From KBS-96 sp049585195 (GTDB lineage Bacteria; Acidobacteriota; Terriglobia; Bryobacterales; Bryobacteraceae): 45,836 nt of DNA. Below are positions 41,910 to 45,836 of the stretch, one piece after another (position 1 is the stretch's first letter; each line of letters starts with the position of its first letter). The position numbers and the translations under genes are program-made. The DNA is taken from assembly GCA_049585195.1 (NCBI GenBank), contig JBAUZG010000011.1, positions 1-45,836 on the forward strand, written 5' to 3'. The notes beneath the pieces are model-generated. The model had not been told where the DNA came from. It did not search any database and worked only from the letters and a program-made list of their open reading frames with translations.

Positions 41910-42245
41910 CTATTGAGCGGTTTGCATGATGAGAGCGACCGCGTTCGCCAGCCGGTCCCAATTCGACTTTTCAGCCGCCAGCTGCTTACGCCCCTTTGCG
42001 GAAAGCCGGTAAAATTTCGCCTGTCGGCCGTTATCCGATTCGCCCCAATCGGCTTCGAGCCACCCGCGCTTTTCGAGCCGGTGCAATGCCGGATAAAGCG
42101 ACCCCTGTTGCACTCGTAGCACGTCCTTCGAGATCTGGCGGATGCGCAATGAGATGCCGTAGCCGTGCACCGGCCCGAGGGCCACAATTTTCAGGATCAA
42201 CATGTCGAGAGTTCCCTGGAGCAAGTCAGATTTTTCGTCGGGCAT
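41910..42245 (-). CDS. PadR-family transcriptional repressor
   Basis: A 111-aa winged-helix repressor with the PadR signature: LLQGTLDMLILKIVALGPVHGYGISLRIRQ, QGSLYPALHRLEKRGWLEADWG and RQAKFYRLSAKGRKQL. It is co-transcribed with the orphan permease 12 nt downstream, which it probably represses. Its own promoter (-35/-10 at 42269-42297) is covered by a 10-bp inverted repeat, indicating autoregulation and possible joint control of the divergent M48 gene. Confidence 0.95.
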   Translation of the reverse strand: MPDEKSDLLQGTLDMLILKIVALGPVHGYGISLRIRQISKDVLRVQQGSLYPALHRLEKRGWLEADWGESDNGRQAKFYRLSAKGRKQLAAEKSNWDRLANAVALIMQTAQ

Positions 42246-42263
42246 GGGCTCGTCTCTATGTCG

Positions 42264-42291
42264 TTCTACATATAACTCCGCATGTGTAGAA
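42264..42291. promoter_or_regulatory. PadR-type operator
   Basis: Inverted repeat TTCTACATAT (42264-42273) and ATGTGTAGAA (42282-42291), 9 of 10 bp matching, 8-nt spacer. The ACAT...ATGT core is the pattern of PadR-family operators. It covers the -10 and spacer of the padR promoter. Confidence 0.65.
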
Positions 42292-42297
42292 TGTCAA
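42269..42297 (-). promoter_or_regulatory. Promoter of the padR-permease operon
   Basis: Minus strand TTGACA (42297-42292), 17-nt spacer, TATATG (42274-42269). The leader before the ATG at 42245 would be about 17 nt. Confidence 0.65.
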
Positions 42298-42339
42298 GGA
42301 GAACTGAGTTCTCGTCCGTTTTCTTTTATCCTCGAAAAA

Positions 42340-43776
42340 GTGAAGAGGCTCGTGCATCGAAGACTTGAGCGGCGCGTAGCGCTGCTGCTCGTCCTGCTGC
42401 TATTCGAAAGCCACGCCGGCTTTGGGCGCGTCGACCTGAAGCCCTGCAAGAACAACTTCACGCCCGAGCAGCAGATTCAGCTCGGACAAAAAGCCGCGCA
42501 ACAGGTGTACAAAGAGATGCCTGTGCTGCCCGATTCAAGCCGCGTCACCCAGTACATCAGCCATCTTGGGATGAAGCTGGCCTCGTTCGCGCCCGGTTAT
42601 CGATGGCCTTACAACTTCCATGTCGCGAACGTGGCGGAGATCAACGCGTTCGCGCTGCCTGGCGGGACCGTTTTCGTGAACCTGGGAACAATACAGGCCG
42701 CGGACACCGAAGCTCAGCTTGCAGGCGTGATGGCGCACGAAATTTCGCACGTAGTCCTTCAGCATTCGGTCTGCAACGCAGCGAAACAGCAGAAAGTTGG
42801 CATTATTGCGGGCCTCGGACAGGTTGCCGCGGGCGTGCTGCTTGGCGGCGCCGTGGGCGGCGTGGCTGCGCAGGGCATCGGGATGACGGCCGGCCTGGGC
42901 TTTTTGAAAATGTCGCGCGGAGCCGAAAGGGAAGCCGACCTCCTCGGCGTGCAAATCCTGTACGACGCGGGCTATGATCCGCGCGGCATGCCGCAGTTTT
43001 TCGAGATCATCCAAGCCAAGTACGGCGCAGGTGGCGCTCAATTCATGAGCGACCATCCGAATCCGGGCAATCGCACCGAGTACATCGACAAGGAAATCGA
43101 TTCGTTTCCGCCGCGGGCAACCTACATCAAAACCAGCCCCGAATTTGCCGCGATTCACAAAGAAGTGGCGTCGATGCACGCCTACACGGCAAAGGAAGTG
43201 TCCTCAGGCGTTTGGAAGCGGCAGAGCCCGAATCAAACGGTAAGCGGCGGAGTAAATCAGGTTGCGAGCGGCGTGAGGCCGGAAACAGTCGATCTAAATA
43301 CGGCCGGAGCGTGGAAGACTGTTCAGGGAAGCGGCTTTTCGATCAGCGTTCCAAGCAACTGGCAGAGCTATGGAGATCAGGCTTCTCAGATGCTGGCTCC
43401 GCCCGGAGGCGTTGGGCGCTCGGCCGATGGTGGCGCGGGTTCGGTCGTCTATGGCGTCTTAACCGACATCTATAGGCCGCAAGGACAAATGAACCTGGAT
43501 GCGGCACTCAACGCGTTATTAGCCACCATTACCAGCGATAATCCCGGCTTGACTCCCGGCGAGCCAGGAGCGATCCCCGTCGCGGGGACCACCGGACGAA
43601 GCGTCCAATGCGACAATCCACAAGCGAATAACGGCAAGGGCGAGCGCGATTGGCTTGTCGCGCTTCCACAAAGCGACGGCTCGTTGCGCTATTTCGTGTT
43701 CGTCGCGCCGACGCCGGACTTTGAGAAACTGCGCCCCGCGTTTTCGAAGATGCTGCGGTCGCTAAAGCTGAGATAA
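42340..43776 (+). CDS. M48-family zinc metalloprotease
   Basis: A 478-aa exported protease of the BepA/LoiP-like M48 type, usually involved in outer-membrane protein quality control. Signal peptide RRVALLLVLLLFESHAGFG. The catalytic HEISH begins at about His133, and the third ligand Glu is in READLLG near 198. YDPRGMPQFFEIIQAKY and HPNPGNRTEYI follow. The last 170 residues (from about 310) form an extra domain (WKTVQGSGFSISVPSNWQSYG) instead of TPRs. No ATG fits; GTG at 42340 is chosen because it opens the signal peptide, with GTG 42352 as alternative. The gene is divergent from padR and ends 6 nt from convergent infB. Confidence 0.88.
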   Translation: MKRLVHRRLERRVALLLVLLLFESHAGFGRVDLKPCKNNFTPEQQIQLGQKAAQQVYKEMPVLPDSSRVTQYISHLGMKLASFAPGYRWPYNFHVANVAEINAFALPGGTVFVNLGTIQAADTEAQLAGVMAHEISHVVLQHSVCNAAKQQKVGIIAGLGQVAAGVLLGGAVGGVAAQGIGMTAGLGFLKMSRGAEREADLLGVQILYDAGYDPRGMPQFFEIIQAKYGAGGAQFMSDHPNPGNRTEYIDKEIDSFPPRATYIKTSPEFAAIHKEVASMHAYTAKEVSSGVWKRQSPNQTVSGGVNQVASGVRPETVDLNTAGAWKTVQGSGFSISVPSNWQSYGDQASQMLAPPGGVGRSADGGAGSVVYGVLTDIYRPQGQMNLDAALNALLATITSDNPGLTPGEPGAIPVAGTTGRSVQCDNPQANNGKGERDWLVALPQSDGSLRYFVFVAPTPDFEKLRPAFSKMLRSLKLR

Positions 43777-43782
43777 CAGCTT
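43765..43782. terminator. Weak bidirectional hairpin between M48 gene and infB
   Basis: AAGCTG-AGATAA-CAGCTT, a perfect 6-bp stem that includes the TAA stop of the M48 gene and abuts the infB stop (43783). The stem is short and T-tracts are absent, so termination is uncertain. Confidence 0.3.
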
Positions 43783-45836
43783 CTACGAGGTGACTAGCGC
43801 GGGGAGCACACGCTCCATGGCAAAGGCTTCGAGCCGGTCGCCAACCTGGATGTTGTTGAAGTTGCGAATCGAGATGCCGCATTCGATTCCGGCTTTCACT
43901 TCGCTGACATCGTTCTTGAACCGCTTGAGCGTTTCCACTTTGCCGGTGTGTATGACTTCGCCGTCGCGGATGATGCGCAGCTCGCTGTTGGCGCGAACCA
44001 CTCCGTCTGCGACATAGCAACCGGCGACCACCCCGACCTTCGAAATCTTGAACGTTTCGCGAACTTCGACGTGGCCTTGAACGACTTCGCGGAAGACCGG
44101 GTCGAGCATGCCGGTCATCAGCAGCCTGACTTCGTCGATGAGTTCGTAGATGATGCTATGCAGCCGTATGTCGACTTTCTGCTGTTCGGCGGCTGCTTGT
44201 GCGCCGCGTTCCGGCTTGACGTTGAAGCCCACGATGATCGCTTGCGAGGCGGAGGCCAAGTCCACATCGCTTTCGCTAATCGCGCCAACGCCTGCGCGTA
44301 GGACGCGCACTCGCACCTTTTCGGTCGAAAGCTGCTCGAGCGTGTCGGACAACACTTCGGCCGTGCCGCCAACGTCGGCCTTGATGATGAGATTGAGGTC
44401 TTTGAGATCGCCTTCTTTGAACTGCTTAGCAAGTGAATCGAGCGTGGCGACGCGAGCGCCTTTAGCCATGGCCACATCGCGCGCTTTCGATTCGCGATAG
44501 GTAACAATCTGCTTGGCTTTGGCCGTGTCGGTGATGACCTGGAAAGTGTCTCCCACTTCGGGAAGATCGTCGAAACCGACAACTTCGGCCGGCATCGAAG
44601 GCTCGGCGTCTTTGATGGGTGTGCCACGGTCGTCGAACATCGCGCGAACTTTGCTGAAGTTCGGACCGCAGATGAAGAAATCGCCGGCATGCAGCGTGCC
44701 GTTTCGCACAAGAATGGTGGCGACAGGACCGCGGCCCTTGTCGAGCTTCGCTTCAAGCACGGTGCCAAGAGCCGGGCGAGCCGGATTGGCCTTGAGGTCC
44801 TGAAGATCGGCGACCAGCAGGATCATCTCGAGCAGCAGGTCGAGGTTCTGATGGGCCTTGGCTGAAACGGGCACCATCACCGTATCGCCGCCCCAGTCTT
44901 CGGCCAGAAGGCCGCGGTCGGAAAGTTGTTGCTTGACGCGGTCCGGTTGAGCGCCAGGCTTGTCGATTTTGTTAATGGCGACGATGATCGGCACGCCGGC
45001 CGCTTTAGCGTGGTCGATCGCTTCGAGCGTTTGCGGCATAACGCCATCATCGGCGGCGACAACCAGAACTACGATATCGGTGACCTTGGCTCCGCGCGCG
45101 CGCATGCGCGTAAATGCCTGGTGTCCCGGCGTATCGATAAAGACGATCTTACGGCCGTTTTTCTCGACGTGATAGGCGCCGATATGCTGCGTGATACCGC
45201 CCGCTTCGCGGTCGGCGATGCGCGTCTGGCGAATCGCATCGAGCAGCGAAGTTTTGCCGTGATCGACGTGACCCATCACGGTTACGATGGGTGCGCGTTT
45301 TACCAGATCGGCGGCTTCCTCAGTTTGCTCGATGTCCTGCGTCGATTCTTCTTCGAAGCTGACCTGATTTGTGGACGCGCCGAACTCGCGAGAGACTTCC
45401 TCGGCGAGTTTTACATCAAGCGTCTGGTTGATGGTAGCGAAAATTTTCTTTTCGACCAGTTTCTTGATGACCAGATTGGCTTTTACACCCAGCTTTTCGG
45501 AGAGTTCCTTGAGCGTGATGCCTTCTGAGATCGTGATTTCGCGATCGATCGGAGGCGGTTCATACACTTGCTGGCGCTTAGGCGCCCGTTCGCGAAGGAT
45601 GCCCTCTTCGAGTTCTTTGCGTACGCGCTGACGGCCGACGGGCTTGCCCTGGTGACGCCTTTGTTCCGTTGGCGGCAGCGTGGCAGGCTCGGGGCGCAAG
45701 GGCGCCGTAGGATGCATCGGTCGCTGGCCAGGACGGCGTAGCGGCTGACCCGTAGCAGGTGCGCCCATTCCGCCGCGCATCTGCGGCTGACCGGGACGAA
45801 GGGGACCGCGAAATATGGGCTGGCCGGGAGCGGGAG
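43783..45836 (-). CDS. infB: Translation initiation factor IF-2 (5' end beyond window)
   Basis: The GTPase that delivers initiator tRNA to the small ribosomal subunit. Visible from the window edge inward: a Pro/Gly/Gln-rich N-terminal stretch (PGQPIFRGPLRPGQP), an IF2_N domain (ITLKELSEKLGVKANLVIKKL), the GTPase with G1 GHVDHGKT, G3 DTPGH and G4 NKID, then domains II to IV ending LPALVTS. The frame stays open to 45836 in the same composition, so Met at 45780 is not the start; several hundred residues of N-terminus lie outside. It ends in TAG, 6 nt from the convergent M48 gene. nusA, usually upstream, would be outside. Confidence 0.97.
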   Translation of the reverse strand, partial: PAPGQPIFRGPLRPGQPQMRGGMGAPATGQPLRRPGQRPMHPTAPLRPEPATLPPTEQRRHQGKPVGRQRVRKELEEGILRERAPKRQQVYEPPPIDREITISEGITLKELSEKLGVKANLVIKKLVEKKIFATINQTLDVKLAEEVSREFGASTNQVSFEEESTQDIEQTEEAADLVKRAPIVTVMGHVDHGKTSLLDAIRQTRIADREAGGITQHIGAYHVEKNGRKIVFIDTPGHQAFTRMRARGAKVTDIVVLVVAADDGVMPQTLEAIDHAKAAGVPIIVAINKIDKPGAQPDRVKQQLSDRGLLAEDWGGDTVMVPVSAKAHQNLDLLLEMILLVADLQDLKANPARPALGTVLEAKLDKGRGPVATILVRNGTLHAGDFFICGPNFSKVRAMFDDRGTPIKDAEPSMPAEVVGFDDLPEVGDTFQVITDTAKAKQIVTYRESKARDVAMAKGARVATLDSLAKQFKEGDLKDLNLIIKADVGGTAEVLSDTLEQLSTEKVRVRVLRAGVGAISESDVDLASASQAIIVGFNVKPERGAQAAAEQQKVDIRLHSIIYELIDEVRLLMTGMLDPVFREVVQGHVEVRETFKISKVGVVAGCYVADGVVRANSELRIIRDGEVIHTGKVETLKRFKNDVSEVKAGIECGISIRNFNNIQVGDRLEAFAMERVLPALVTS

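Overview
The window looks like a chromosomal segment of an Acidobacteriota bacterium, probably close to the Bryobacter/Solibacter group. This is an inference from gene content: two MacB/FtsX-type orphan permeases of the acidobacterial kind (one with a PadR repressor), a very large Oar-like TonB-dependent receptor, a propeller-ASPIC/UnbV-TPR fusion, many secreted TPR proteins, a BlaI/BlaR1-type pair and M28/M48 peptidases. No rRNA, tRNA, CRISPR array, integrase or intact transposon was seen.

Left part (1-9.1 kb): a LacI-type regulator, a secreted TolB-N/TPR protein, a small secreted protein and miaA lie on the minus strand. A 702-residue TPR protein, an OmpH/Skp chaperone and a small membrane protein follow on the plus strand, then a CDGSH protein (minus) and a GH88 hydrolase (plus).

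Middle-left (9.1-19.2 kb): an apparent four-gene minus-strand operon encodes a TonB-dependent receptor, a TPR protein, a Tat-exported propeller/ASPIC/thioredoxin-like/TPR fusion of 1259 residues, and another TPR protein. A good sigma70-like promoter lies before it, with three helically phased ACGTT motifs (a LacI-like operator cluster). A hairpin terminator candidate lies after it.

Centre (19.2-25.1 kb): a second minus-strand operon holds a BlaI repressor, a BlaR1/M56 membrane protease, a secreted protein and an orphan ABC permease. The protease has no penicillin-binding domain. It ends in seven 28-29-residue repeats, and the adjacent secreted protein carries six copies of the same repeat type. 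The blaI promoter has a dyad exactly in its spacer and appears to give a leaderless mRNA. This is the best candidate for an undescribed signalling system.

Centre-right (25.1-31.6 kb) is a region of decay: a zinc-ribbon remnant, a secreted BACON/VCBS gene broken by two frame changes and one nonsense codon, a BY-kinase/chain-length protein, a GT-C-like membrane protein cut by one in-frame amber codon, an XRE-cupin regulator and an unlisted 55-residue basic protein.

Right part (31.7-45.8 kb): the sdhCAB operon (succinate:quinone oxidoreductase), a cupin, two convergent M28 peptidases of different subfamilies, a RodZ-like gene whose conserved C-terminal domain lies in another frame after a CCCC run, pgsA, a PadR-controlled orphan permease, an M48 metalloprotease, and the 3' part of infB running off the window end.
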